Below the pieces are notes generated by a model. It saw only the letters and a list, made by a program, of their open reading frames with translations. It ran no database searches and was not told the DNA's origin. Shown one piece after another: positions 7,820 through 16,536 of a stretch of 64,000 bases of DNA (its first letter is position 1; every line of letters begins with the position of its first letter). A program made the translations under genes and the position numbers. The DNA comes from Thermoleophilaceae bacterium (GTDB taxonomy: Bacteria; Actinomycetota; Thermoleophilia; Solirubrobacterales; Thermoleophilaceae). The DNA lies in the NCBI GenBank assembly GCA_040901445.1, contig JBBDYQ010000010.1, positions 1 to 64,000 of the forward strand. Reading direction: 5' to 3'.

Positions 7820-9784
7820 ATGGCCGGCCAGGAGCGCGACCTCGAGGTGCTGATGGCGGACGAGGAGCGCTTCGCGCCGCCGCCGGAGTTCGCCAAGGAC
7901 GCGCTGGTCTCCGACCCCTCGATCTACCACGAGGCCGAGGCCGACCCCGAGGCCTGGTGGGCCAGGTGGGCCAACGAGCTCGACTGGTTCGAGCCGTTCG
8001 AGACCGTGCTCGAGTGGGACGCGCCGTGGGCCAAGTGGTTCAAGGAGGGCAAGCTCAACGCCTCGCACAACTGCCTCGACCGCCACGTCGACGCCGGCCG
8101 CGGCGACAAGGTGGCCTACCACTGGATCGGCGAGGACGGCGCCACGCGCGACGTCACCTACAACGAGCTGCTCGACATGACCCAGCGCTTCGCCAACGTG
8201 CTCAAGTCGCTGGGCATCGGCAAGGGCGACGTGGTGGGCATCTACATGCCGATGCTGCCCGAGACGCCCGCGGCCATGCTCGGCTGCGCCCGCATCGGCG
8301 CCACCCACAACGTGGTCTTCGGCGGCTTCTCGGTGGAGTCGGTGCGCGAGCGGATGGAGTTCTCGGGCGCCAAGGCGCTCGTGACCGCCGACGTGAGCAT
8401 GCGCCGCGGCAAGCCGATGCCGATGAAGGAGGGCGTGGACGGCATCCTCGGCGCGCTGCCCGAGCTCGAGCACGTCGTCGTGGTGCGCCGCGGCGGGCAG
8501 GACACGCCGATGACCGAGGGGCGCGACGTCTGGTGGCACGAGGCGTGCGAGGCGGCGGATGCGGAGTGTTCCGCGGAACCGCTTGACGCCGAGCACCCCC
8601 TCTACATCCTCTACACGTCGGGCTCCACCGCCAAGCCCAAGGGCATCCTCCACACCACCGGCGGCTACCTCGCGGGCGTGGCCGCCACCCACAAGCTGGT
8701 ATTCGACCTCGATCCCGACCGCGACGTGTACTGGTGCGCGGCCGACATCGGCTGGGTCACCGGCCACAGCTACATCGTCTACGGGCCGCTGTGCAACGGG
8801 GCCACCTCGGTGATGTACGAGGGCGCGCCCGACTTCCCGGACAAGGACCGCTGGTGGCAGATCGTGGAGGAGTACAAGGTCTCGATCCTCTACACGGCGC
8901 CCACCGCCATCCGCGCCTGCATCAAGTGGGGACGCGAGCATCCGGACAAGCACGACCTCTCCTCCCTGCGCCTGCTCGGCTCGGTGGGCGAGCCCATCAA
9001 CCCGCGCGCGTGGGTCTGGTACCACAAGGTCATCGGCGGGGAGCGCTGCCCGATCGTGGACACCTGGTGGCAGACCGAGACGGGCATGATCATGATCACT
9101 CCGCTCCCGGGCATCACCGAGACCAAGCCGGGCTCCGCCACGCGGCCGTTCCCCGGCGTGTCGGCGGCGGTGGTGGACAAGAACGGCGACGTCGTTGAGG
9201 AGGGCGGCGGCTTCCTCACCCTGCGCCGGCCGTGGCCGGCCATGGCGCGCACGCTCTACCGCGAGGAGGAGCGCTACGTAGAGACCTACTGGGACAAGTG
9301 GGGGCGCGAGACCTACGTGGTGGGCGACGCGGCGAAGATCGACGCCGACGGCTACTTCTGGATCGTGGGCCGCACCGACGACGTGATCAACGTCTCGGGC
9401 CACCGCATGTCCACGATGGAGATCGAGTCGGCCATCGTCTCCCACGAGCGGGTGGCAGAGGCAGCCGTCGTCGGGCAATCCGACGAGGACACCGGCCAGG
9501 CCATCGCCGCGTTCGTCACGCTCGAGGGCGGCGGCGACCCGCCCGAGGGCTTCGACGCCGAGATCCGCGCCCAGGTAGCCGCGAAGATCGGCAAGCTCGC
9601 CCGCCCCAAGCGGATCATCTACGCCGACGACCTGCCCAAGACTCGCTCCGGCAAGATCATGCGCCGCCTGCTCAAGGACATCGCGGAGGGCCGCGAGCTG
9701 GGCGACGTCACGACGCTGCGCGACCCCGGCGTCACGGAGCTGATCAAGGAGAAGGTGGCGGCGGGCTCCGCCGACGAGGGCTGA
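7820..9784 (+). CDS. acsA: acetyl-CoA synthetase (AMP-forming)
   Basis: 654 aa, normal length for Acs. It activates acetate (or a short acyl group) to acetyl-CoA via acetyl-AMP. Motifs: P-loop YTSGSTAKPKG near residue 267; WWQTETG near residue 421; the hinge/adenylate motif GRTDDVINVSGHR; and the C-terminal PKTRSGKIMRR, whose lysine is the acetylation switch controlled by Pat/CobB-type enzymes. The N-terminal WFKEGKLNASHNCLDRH is characteristic of true acetyl-CoA synthetases. The ATG at 7820 is at leaderless distance from a -10 hexamer. Toxin-antitoxin modules flank it on both sides. Confidence 0.93.
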   Translation: MAGQERDLEVLMADEERFAPPPEFAKDALVSDPSIYHEAEADPEAWWARWANELDWFEPFETVLEWDAPWAKWFKEGKLNASHNCLDRHVDAGRGDKVAYHWIGEDGATRDVTYNELLDMTQRFANVLKSLGIGKGDVVGIYMPMLPETPAAMLGCARIGATHNVVFGGFSVESVRERMEFSGAKALVTADVSMRRGKPMPMKEGVDGILGALPELEHVVVVRRGGQDTPMTEGRDVWWHEACEAADAECSAEPLDAEHPLYILYTSGSTAKPKGILHTTGGYLAGVAATHKLVFDLDPDRDVYWCAADIGWVTGHSYIVYGPLCNGATSVMYEGAPDFPDKDRWWQIVEEYKVSILYTAPTAIRACIKWGREHPDKHDLSSLRLLGSVGEPINPRAWVWYHKVIGGERCPIVDTWWQTETGMIMITPLPGITETKPGSATRPFPGVSAAVVDKNGDVVEEGGGFLTLRRPWPAMARTLYREEERYVETYWDKWGRETYVVGDAAKIDADGYFWIVGRTDDVINVSGHRMSTMEIESAIVSHERVAEAAVVGQSDEDTGQAIAAFVTLEGGGDPPEGFDAEIRAQVAAKIGKLARPKRIIYADDLPKTRSGKIMRRLLKDIAEGRELGDVTTLRDPGVTELIKEKVAAGSADEG

Positions 9785-9804
9785 ACCCGGGATCGGGCGG
9801 ATGG

Positions 9805-9810
9805 TACCCT
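9805..9810 (+). promoter_or_regulatory. -10 element of the second toxin-antitoxin operon (leaderless)
   Basis: TACCCT lies 7 bases before the GTG at 9818. The adjacent sequence (CCTACGTAGG) is a 10-base palindrome straddling the predicted transcription start, a plausible autoregulatory operator for a ribbon-helix-helix antitoxin. Confidence 0.5.
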
Positions 9811-9817
9811 ACGTAGG

Positions 9818-10042
9818 GTGAAGAAGACGAGCCTGTACCTCGATCCCGAGCTCGACCGAGGGCTCGCGCGGCGCGCGGCGGCGCAGGGGATCACGAAGGC
9901 GGAGCTGATCAGGCGGACCCTTTCGGCCGCGGCGGGTGGGGCTCACAGCCGCCGTCCCAGCGCCGGGGTGTTCGACGGACCGGCCGACCTCGCCGCGAAC
10001 GCGGACCGCCACCTCGGCGAAACCGGCTTCGGCCGCGCGTGA
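9818..10042 (+). CDS. ribbon-helix-helix (CopG-type) antitoxin
   Basis: 74 aa. The N-terminal KKTSLYLDPELDRGLARRAA followed by GITKAELIRRTL is the classic ribbon-helix-helix pattern: a beta strand with alternating residues, then two helices. The C-terminal half is likely the toxin-binding tail. It starts with GTG, is followed by a PIN toxin gene overlapping by four bases (GTGA), and has its own promoter after the acsA stop. Confidence 0.83.
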   Translation: MKKTSLYLDPELDRGLARRAAAQGITKAELIRRTLSAAAGGAHSRRPSAGVFDGPADLAANADRHLGETGFGRA

Positions 10043-10461
10043 TCGTCGTAGACACGTCGTTCGTCGTCGCCCTGCTCAACCGCGGCGACGCGCATCACGC
10101 CGAGGCCCGGAATTGGATCGCGACCACCGATGACGAGCTCGTGACCACGCCGCTGGCGGTGGCGGAGATAGACCACCTCGTTGCGCGCTTCGGCCGATCC
10201 GACGGAACGGCGGCGCTGTGGCGCGATCTCGACGAGGGCGCCTACACGGTCGACTGGTGGCCCGGCGCTGTCGGAGAGACGATCGCCGTGGCCGCGGGCC
10301 ATGAGCGCCCGTGGATCGGCCTGACCGACGCTTCCCTCGTCGCACTCGCGGCTCGCGTCCACACCACGCTCATAGCGACCTTGGACGAGCGCCACTTCCG
10401 GGCGCTCGCGCCGCTCACCGGCGAGCCGGCGTTCACGCTGCTGCCCGCGGACGCGAGCTGA
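10039..10461 (+). CDS. PIN-domain toxin, VapC type
   Basis: 140 aa. Begins MIVVDTSFVVALLNRGDAHH with the first catalytic Asp; E in AVAEIDHLVARFG, D in LTDASLVALAAR and D in IATLDERHFRAL supply the remaining metal-site acids of PIN ribonucleases. GTG start overlaps the antitoxin stop. Second VapBC-like pair in the window; its antitoxin is of a different fold from that of the first pair, so they were probably acquired independently. Confidence 0.87.
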   Translation: MIVVDTSFVVALLNRGDAHHAEARNWIATTDDELVTTPLAVAEIDHLVARFGRSDGTAALWRDLDEGAYTVDWWPGAVGETIAVAAGHERPWIGLTDASLVALAARVHTTLIATLDERHFRALAPLTGEPAFTLLPADAS

Positions 10462-10509
10462 CGTCAGGGCCGGGCGCGCCGGCAGTCGCGCTGCGGCCCG
10501 GGGCCACTG

Positions 10510-10546
10510 TGTTGCCCTGCCCCGACATAGCCGGGGTAGAGCAACA
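10510..10546 (+). terminator. hairpin downstream of the second TA module
   Basis: Arms TGTTGCCCTGCCCCG and CGGGGTAGAGCAACA can pair at 13 of 15 positions around a 7-base loop. No T-tract follows, so an intrinsic terminator of the usual type is not shown. The rest of the gap up to 10650 holds nothing I can identify. Confidence 0.4.
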
Positions 10547-10650
10547 CGCTTGCTCGGCGGGCCGCGACGAGGGCACTCGCGCGGCTGCTCATCTGTAACC
10601 AAGTTCTGAACAGTCTGCCCGAAGGGGTGGCGCAGACAGCGATTTGGGCT

Positions 10651-10656
10651 CACACT
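10651..10656 (+). promoter_or_regulatory. -10-like CACACT upstream of the first PKD protein
   Basis: CACACT lies 7 bases before the ATG at 10664. A related CATACT occurs in front of both following paralogues, each preceded by GGGT or GGGCT and followed by a GG pair. Confidence 0.4.
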
Positions 10657-10663
10657 GGCGCAC

Positions 10664-12781
10664 ATGATCCGCGGCCTGGGGGGATTGCTGCCGGCAGGAC
10701 TCGCGCTCGCGGCGTTGATGCTGCCCGCCGGCGCGGGCGCGCAGAGCATCACCACGCCGTCGCCCGTGCTCATCGACGGAAGCCCCCTCAACATCTTCCT
10801 CGGCGACAGCGGGTCGCAGCAGGCGCGCTTCGACGGCACCACGTCCGGTGAGTTCTTCAGCCCCGGTAATGACGAGCCGAACGCCGGCTTCCAGCTCGTC
10901 GTGGACGTCGACGAGACCAACGCCGACCACATCTCCGCGAACACCTTCATGCCGGTTTCCCAGGCCCCTGTGACCGGCAGCGGCACCCAGGCCGACCCGT
11001 TCAGCCAGGTCACGCACTTCAGTACGGACGCCAACCCGGAGCAGACACCCGACACGATCCTCATCACCCAGACCACGACCTACGTCGAGGGCACGTCGTT
11101 CTACAACCTCAGGTGGGACGTGACCAACCAGGGAGACGAGGGCACCATCATCCGGCCCCAGCTCTACGCGGACCTCGTGGTCGGCGGTAACGACCGCGGC
11201 GTCGGCTTCTTCGAGCCGGGCCCTCCGGCGGTCGTCGGCGGCGTCAACCAGGAGACCGGCGCCAGCGGCGGCATCGTGCAGATCACGCCGTGGGCGAAGT
11301 TCGAGGAGGACCGCTTCAGCACCGTTTTCAGCCACACGCAGGATTTCACCGGCCCGGGCCTCGACAACTCCATCTCCCCCGAGCTCGAGGACAACGGCGT
11401 GGCGGTGCAGTTCCAAGACACCAACCTTGGCCCCAACCAGACCGCGACCTTCGAGGCCGCCTGGCGCTTCGCTCAGACCGCCGCAGCCCCGCCGCCGCAG
11501 GAGACGCCCCAGCAGCAGGCGCCCCCCGCAAACCTCGCCCCGGCCGCCTCCTTCACGCTGAGCCCGCCGTCCCCGAACACCGGTGAGCAGGTGTCCTTCG
11601 ACGGCTCGTCCTCGGCCGACCCGGAGGGGCCGATCGCCTCGCACACGTGGGACTTCGGCGACGGAACGCCGGCGGCGACCGGCGCCCGGGCGTCGCACGT
11701 CTACACCCGCGAGGGCAGCTACGAGGTGAAGCTCACGGTGACCGACGCGCAGGGTGCCTCCTCCACGGCCGCGGCCACGCTGCGGGTGGGGTCGGGCCTC
11801 CCGCCGGGCACCCCGACCGGGCGGACGATCGCCGACCTCCCCCGGCCGGAGACCGGCCAGACCATCAACGTGGGCAGAGTGAGCGGCGAGGTGCTCGTCG
11901 AGTTCCCGGAGGAGGAGGGCGCGCGGGCGAGCCAGTCCACGGGCGGAACGAACGGCTTCGTGCCGCTCGACGGCTCGGCGCAGATCCCGGTCGGCTCGAC
12001 CATCAACACGAACAAGGGCGTGCTGCGCCTCCAGTCCGGCAGCAACAGCAGCGGCTCCCGCACCCAGACCGCCACGTTCTTCCTCGGCATGTTCGAGCTG
12101 CGCCAGGCGCGCTCCTCGCGTCCGGTCACCGAGATGGTGCTCAAGGGCGGCAGCTTCCGCAGCAGCTGCCGCTCCGACAGCAGCGCCTCCGCCAGCGCAA
12201 GCGGTCCGACGGCCGACGATGCGCGTCGCCGCCGCCGCAGCGGCCGGCGGGTGCGCCGGGGCAAGCGCGTGCGGCGCCTGTGGGGCAGCGGGCGCGGGCG
12301 CTTCCGCACCCGCGGGCGCTACAGCTCCGCCACCGTACGCGGCACCAAGTGGGTCGTGGAGGAGACCTGCAACGGCACCTTCACCCGCGTGGCGAGGCGC
12401 CCCCGCAACAGCCGCGTCGCCGTGCGCGACCTCGTGAGCCGCAAGACCATCACGCTGCGTTCCGGCGACAGCTACTTCGCCCCCAGGGGTCGAGTCCGGG
12501 ACGCTCGCATCAGCCTTCGTCCGAGCAGGCTGTCTCCCGGCGGCCGCACCACCGTCACCGGCAGGGGCTGGGGCGCGCGCCGTTTGGTGACGCTGCGCGT
12601 GAGGGCCGACGGCGACGGGTCGCTCACGCGCGTGGTCCGCGTCAGGGCCAGCCGCCGCGGCGGCTTCAAGAAGCGAGTGCGGCTGGCGCGTGACGCGGGC
12701 ACCGGCCGCTACACGGTGCAGGCCTGCAGCAGCCGCTGCGGCACCGAGAGCACTGCCCCGCTCTCGCTCCGCGCCCCGTAG
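10664..12781 (+). CDS. secreted modular protein A: N-domain, PKD, conserved C-terminal domain
   Basis: 705 aa, exported. A signal peptide is clear (LAALMLPAGAGAQS). Residues about 35-275 form a beta-rich domain (SPLNIFLGDSGSQQARFDGT onward) almost duplicated in the third paralogue at 14697. A PKD domain follows (about 290-370: PAASFTLSPPSPNTGEQVSF, WDFGDG, HVYTREGSYEVKLTV). Next comes a segment of FecR-like appearance (INVGRVSGEVLVEFP, IPVGSTINTNKGVLRL), then a basic low-complexity linker and the RRLWGSGRGRFRTRGRYSS domain. An extra Ig-like tail ends the protein. No sortase motif or anchor was seen. Probably a cell-surface or extracellular protein; function unknown. Confidence 0.85.
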   Translation: MIRGLGGLLPAGLALAALMLPAGAGAQSITTPSPVLIDGSPLNIFLGDSGSQQARFDGTTSGEFFSPGNDEPNAGFQLVVDVDETNADHISANTFMPVSQAPVTGSGTQADPFSQVTHFSTDANPEQTPDTILITQTTTYVEGTSFYNLRWDVTNQGDEGTIIRPQLYADLVVGGNDRGVGFFEPGPPAVVGGVNQETGASGGIVQITPWAKFEEDRFSTVFSHTQDFTGPGLDNSISPELEDNGVAVQFQDTNLGPNQTATFEAAWRFAQTAAAPPPQETPQQQAPPANLAPAASFTLSPPSPNTGEQVSFDGSSSADPEGPIASHTWDFGDGTPAATGARASHVYTREGSYEVKLTVTDAQGASSTAAATLRVGSGLPPGTPTGRTIADLPRPETGQTINVGRVSGEVLVEFPEEEGARASQSTGGTNGFVPLDGSAQIPVGSTINTNKGVLRLQSGSNSSGSRTQTATFFLGMFELRQARSSRPVTEMVLKGGSFRSSCRSDSSASASASGPTADDARRRRRSGRRVRRGKRVRRLWGSGRGRFRTRGRYSSATVRGTKWVVEETCNGTFTRVARRPRNSRVAVRDLVSRKTITLRSGDSYFAPRGRVRDARISLRPSRLSPGGRTTVTGRGWGARRLVTLRVRADGDGSLTRVVRVRASRRGGFKKRVRLARDAGTGRYTVQACSSRCGTESTAPLSLRAP

Positions 12782-12860
12782 GGCACCCTGGCCCGCGCGC
12801 CCGCGCTGAAGGATTCCTGAACAACCCGGTTGGGGGGTGGCCTTATCCCCGGTCGGGGGT

Positions 12861-12866
12861 CATACT
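12861..12866 (+). promoter_or_regulatory. -10-like CATACT upstream of the second PKD protein
   Basis: CATACT is 7 bases before the GTG at 12874, in the context GGGGGTCATACTCGGTCACGTG. No ribosome binding site is present, so the mRNA is probably leaderless. Confidence 0.5.
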
Positions 12867-12873
12867 CGGTCAC

Positions 12874-14583
12874 GTGACTCGCTCGGTCACGGGCATCGCG
12901 CTCGCCACGCTCGCGCTGGCCGCTGCGCTGGCGGCGGCACTGCCGGGCGCCTCGAGCGCCGACCACCAGACGGCGAAGAACGGCTGCACGTCGCTGGCGC
13001 CGCAGAGCGGGTCGCTGACGTCGGGGGCCCTGCCGTCGCCGCAGACCACAGATGAGCTCCGCTTCCGGACCTGGTGGGAGACCCAGAGCCTGGACCCGCT
13101 GAACCGCGACAGGCTCCACGTGCAGACCAACGTCAACGGGAACGGCTTCCAGACCGTCCTCACGCTCAACGAGCCGTACCCGTCCGGGGCCCCCGTCCCC
13201 GCCGCGCCGGACGTGCCGCTCTCGAACCTGGGTCCTCAGCAGAAGCCGGCCTTCGGTAGCTTCGTCACGCTGCCCGTCAACGCCTTCTCCCTTCAAGTGA
13301 GATTCGTCTTCGAGAGCGTCGACCCCCTCCACAACGGGTTCCGCGGCTGGGGCATCGACCAGTTCGAGCTCCTCCAGTCCGGCACTCCCACCTTCCTTGA
13401 GGGCTTCGAGGCGGGCTTCGGGATCTTCACTCCGGACGGCCAGTGGACCCGTGTCTCCAACTCCGCCCTCCCCGCAATCCTCTCCCCGGCCATCAACCCG
13501 AACCTGATCACGCTCGGGGCCGGCGACGACGGTCGTCTCCCTCCCGCCGCCGAGGGCAGCAGCTACGCCTGGTTCGGACAGGCCGCCACGGGCACCTACT
13601 GCGGCGCCGGCGCCGACCACCCGCTGCCAAACGTGGCGCCCACCGCGGCCTTCAACGTGAGCCCGCCTATCACGCAGACCGGTGACGCCGTCGGCTTCGA
13701 CGGCTCCCCGTCCTCTGACCCCGAGGGGGCGCTCGCCTCCCACACGTGGGACTTCGGGGACGGCTCGCCCACCGCCACCGGCCCCGCCGTCAACCACACG
13801 TACACCAAGAAGGGCACCTACACCGTCCGGCTGACCGTGGCCGATGCCCAGGGAGCCACGTCCACGGCCAGCTACTCCATGGAGGTGAGGTCCAACCTGC
13901 CGAGCGGGATCCCGGTGGCCGACACCCTCGACGAGCTGCCCAACCCCAGGCCGTTCACCAACGTCAACATCGAGCCCACCGAGGGAGAGGTATTCGTCCA
14001 GATCCCCGGTCGCGGCGCCCGTGCCGCCCAGGTGCCCGGCGCGCCGCGCGGGTTCATCCCGCTCACCCAGGCCGCGCGGCTGCCGATACGTGCGGTGATC
14101 GACACCAGCCAGGGCAAGGTCATGCTCGAGTCCGCGCTCGATCGCCGCGGCCGCCGCGCCCAGCGGGCCGAGTTCTTCGACGGTCGCTTCTCGATGCGCC
14201 AGCGCCGCGCGGCCCGCCCCACCACAGAGATCCTGCTCAAGGGCGGAAGCCGCCGCGGGTGCCCGGCCACGCCGAGGCCTCGGAGCTCCGGCGCTCCGGA
14301 GGCCGGCGACTCCCAGCGCAGCCGCCGCCGGAGCCGCCGCAGCCGCGTCAGGCGCCTGTGGGGCAACGGCCGCGGCCGCTACCGCACCCGCGGGCGCTAC
14401 AGCGCCGCCACCGTGCGCGGCACCCAGTGGCTGGTGGAGGACCGCTGCGGCGAGACACTCACCCGCGTCGCGCGCCGCCCGCGCACGAGCGTGGTGGACG
14501 TACGCGACTTCGGCCGCCGGCGAACGGTTCGCCTCCGCGCCGGGCGCAGGTACGCCGCCCTCCCCTCGAGCCCGCGCCGATAG
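12874..14583 (+). CDS. secreted modular protein B: unique N-domain, PKD, conserved C-terminal domain
   Basis: 569 aa with a signal peptide (LALAAALAAALPGASSAD). The N-terminal domain (about residues 30-245) has no similarity that I can see to that of its neighbours; it contains FRTWWETQSLDPLNRDRLHV and GFRGWGIDQFELLQSG, reminiscent of extracellular beta-sandwich domains. The PKD domain (PTAAFNVSPP to YSMEV, about 250-333), the FecR-like stretch (NVNIEPTEGEVFVQIPG, LPIRAVIDTSQGKVML) and the RRLWGNGRGRYRTRGRYS terminal domain match the paralogues. Same strand, 92 bases after protein A. GTG start, leaderless promoter. Confidence 0.84.
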   Translation: MTRSVTGIALATLALAAALAAALPGASSADHQTAKNGCTSLAPQSGSLTSGALPSPQTTDELRFRTWWETQSLDPLNRDRLHVQTNVNGNGFQTVLTLNEPYPSGAPVPAAPDVPLSNLGPQQKPAFGSFVTLPVNAFSLQVRFVFESVDPLHNGFRGWGIDQFELLQSGTPTFLEGFEAGFGIFTPDGQWTRVSNSALPAILSPAINPNLITLGAGDDGRLPPAAEGSSYAWFGQAATGTYCGAGADHPLPNVAPTAAFNVSPPITQTGDAVGFDGSPSSDPEGALASHTWDFGDGSPTATGPAVNHTYTKKGTYTVRLTVADAQGATSTASYSMEVRSNLPSGIPVADTLDELPNPRPFTNVNIEPTEGEVFVQIPGRGARAAQVPGAPRGFIPLTQAARLPIRAVIDTSQGKVMLESALDRRGRRAQRAEFFDGRFSMRQRRAARPTTEILLKGGSRRGCPATPRPRSSGAPEAGDSQRSRRRSRRSRVRRLWGNGRGRYRTRGRYSAATVRGTQWLVEDRCGETLTRVARRPRTSVVDVRDFGRRRTVRLRAGRRYAALPSSPRR

Positions 14584-14696
14584 TTCCTGGTTCGGTTATA
14601 GCCGTATCGCCCGATCGGGTGCATACTGGTCCGCGGTCGCCTCGCCTCACCTCGCGGCTCAATCTTTTCAATGCCCCTCCGGAAGGACTCTCGCCG

Positions 14697-16463
14697 ATGA
14701 ACTCCGCTCGCCGTCTTGCGCTCGCCTGCTGCACGGTCATCGCCGCCCTCGCCGCGCCCGCCACGGCCGGCGCACTCGTGCAGATCGACTCGGCGCCGCT
14801 GAACATCTTCCTCGGCGCCGCCGGCTCCCAGCAGGCGCGCTTCGACGGCGCCACCTCCGGTGAGTTCTTCAGCCCGAGCAGCGACGAGCCCGGCGCGGGC
14901 TTCATGATGCTCGTCGACGTCGGTGAGACCAACGCCGACCACAAGTTCGCCAACAACTTCACGCCGGTGGACGCCGGCCCGGTCACCGGGAGCGGCACCC
15001 AGGCCGACCCGTTCAGCCAGGTGACCTTCTTCAGCACGGTCGCCAACCCGGAGCAGACAGCCGACACGATCCTCATCCGCCAGACCACCACCTACGTCGC
15101 CGGCACGAGCTTCTACAACCTCAGGTGGGACATCACCAACCAGGGCGACGAGAGCACGGTCATCCGGCCCCAGCTGTACGCCGACCTCTACGTGAGCGGC
15201 AGCGACAGCGGCGTCGGCTTCTTCGAGAGCGCCCCCCAGGCCGTCGTCGGCGGCATCAACCAGAACGCGGGCGCCAGCGGCGGGATCGTGCAGATCACGC
15301 CGTGGGCGAAGTTCGAGGAGGACAGCTTCTCCATCGTCTCCAGCCACGCCCAGGACCGCACCGGCCCCGGCCTCGACAACTCCATCACCGGCGAGCTCGT
15401 GGACAACGGCGTGGCCGTGCAGTTCCACGACACGCCGCTCGCGCCCGGTCAGACCGCGACCTTCGAGACCGCCTGGCGCTTCACCCGCTTCGAGGGCCTG
15501 GCCGTCGACCCGCTGGAGTCGAACAAGCCGGTCGGGGACGTCCACACCGTCAGGGTCACCGCCCAGGGCAACGCGGGCGCCCCCGCGGCGGGCGTCCCCA
15601 TCCGCTACTCGATCTCCGGCGTCAACCCCACCGACGCCGAGCAGTCGACGGTCACCGGGCTCGACGGGTCGGCCGAGATCAGGTGGCGCGGCCGCAACCC
15701 CGGCACCGACACGCTCAGCCTCACGGCCGATCTCAACGGCGACGGCGTGGCCGCCGGCAACGAGCCGCAGCGCACCGCCACGGTGGAGTTCCTGGCTCCG
15801 CAGGTGGCCCGGACGGCCGTCGTCGAGCCGGTCAGCGGAGCGGTGTTCGTGCGGCTCCCGCCCGGCGCCAGCCCCGCCAGCTACGGGCTGGATGCCAAGA
15901 GTGCCCAGACCACGCCCGGTACGCCGCGCGGGTTCATCCCGCTCACGGGCACCGCCACCCTGCCGGTGCGCACGATCGTGAACACGAACGACGGCAAGAT
16001 CAGGTTGAAGAGCGCCGCCGCGCTCTCGGGCAGCCGCACCCAGGCGGCAAACTTCACGTTCGGCACGTTCCAGATCATTCAGAAGCGCGCGCGCCGCCCG
16101 ATCACCGAGATGGTGCTCAAGGGCGGCACGTTCCGCGGCTGTCCGCGCACCCGCGCCCGGCGCTCCTCAGGCGTGGACGCCGACGACTCGCAGCGGCGCC
16201 GCCGGCGCACCAGCCGCTCCCGGGTCCGCCGGCTCTGGGGTGACGGGCGCGGCCGCTTCCGCACCCGCGGGCGCTACAGCTCGGCCACCGTGCGCGGCAC
16301 CAAGTGGATCGTGGAGGACCGCTGCGGCGGCACGCTCACCCGCCTGCCGCGCCGCCCGCGCAACAGCCGCGTGGACGTGCGCGACAACGTTCGGCGCAAG
16401 ACCATCCGCCTGCGCGCCGGCCGGAGCTACCTGGCGCGGCCGCGCGCCGCCCGCCGGCGTTAG
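14697..16463 (+). CDS. secreted modular protein C: A-type N-domain, Ig-like, conserved C-terminal domain
   Basis: 588 aa with signal peptide (ALACCTVIAALAAPATAGAL). The N-domain (about residues 27-265) is closely similar to that of protein A, including SQQARFDGATSGEFFSPSSD and GGIVQITPWAKFEED. The PKD is replaced by an invasin/bacterial Ig-like domain (VHTVRVTAQGNAGAPAAGVP, WRGRNPGTDTLSLTADLNGD). The FecR-like part (EPVSGAVFVRLPPG) and the RRLWGDGRGRFRTRGRYSS domain follow. Unlike A and B, this gene has a 5' leader with a ribosome binding site (GGAAGGA at 14681-14687) 10 bases before the ATG. Confidence 0.85.
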   Translation: MNSARRLALACCTVIAALAAPATAGALVQIDSAPLNIFLGAAGSQQARFDGATSGEFFSPSSDEPGAGFMMLVDVGETNADHKFANNFTPVDAGPVTGSGTQADPFSQVTFFSTVANPEQTADTILIRQTTTYVAGTSFYNLRWDITNQGDESTVIRPQLYADLYVSGSDSGVGFFESAPQAVVGGINQNAGASGGIVQITPWAKFEEDSFSIVSSHAQDRTGPGLDNSITGELVDNGVAVQFHDTPLAPGQTATFETAWRFTRFEGLAVDPLESNKPVGDVHTVRVTAQGNAGAPAAGVPIRYSISGVNPTDAEQSTVTGLDGSAEIRWRGRNPGTDTLSLTADLNGDGVAAGNEPQRTATVEFLAPQVARTAVVEPVSGAVFVRLPPGASPASYGLDAKSAQTTPGTPRGFIPLTGTATLPVRTIVNTNDGKIRLKSAAALSGSRTQAANFTFGTFQIIQKRARRPITEMVLKGGTFRGCPRTRARRSSGVDADDSQRRRRRTSRSRVRRLWGDGRGRFRTRGRYSSATVRGTKWIVEDRCGGTLTRLPRRPRNSRVDVRDNVRRKTIRLRAGRSYLARPRAARRR

Positions 16464-16477
16464 GCAGGACCGGCTTT

Positions 16478-16508
16478 CAGCGCCGCCGTCGCCTGTTGCG
16501 GCGGCGGC
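16478..16508. terminator. hairpin between convergent genes
   Basis: GCGCCGCCG and CGGCGGCGC form a perfect 9-bp stem with a 13-base loop between the stop of the third secreted protein and the stop of the kinase-GAF gene. No T-tract; a bidirectional termination role is inferred from its position. Confidence 0.4.
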
Positions 16509-16536
16509 GCGACTGCGCCCTGCGACGAGTCCGAGC

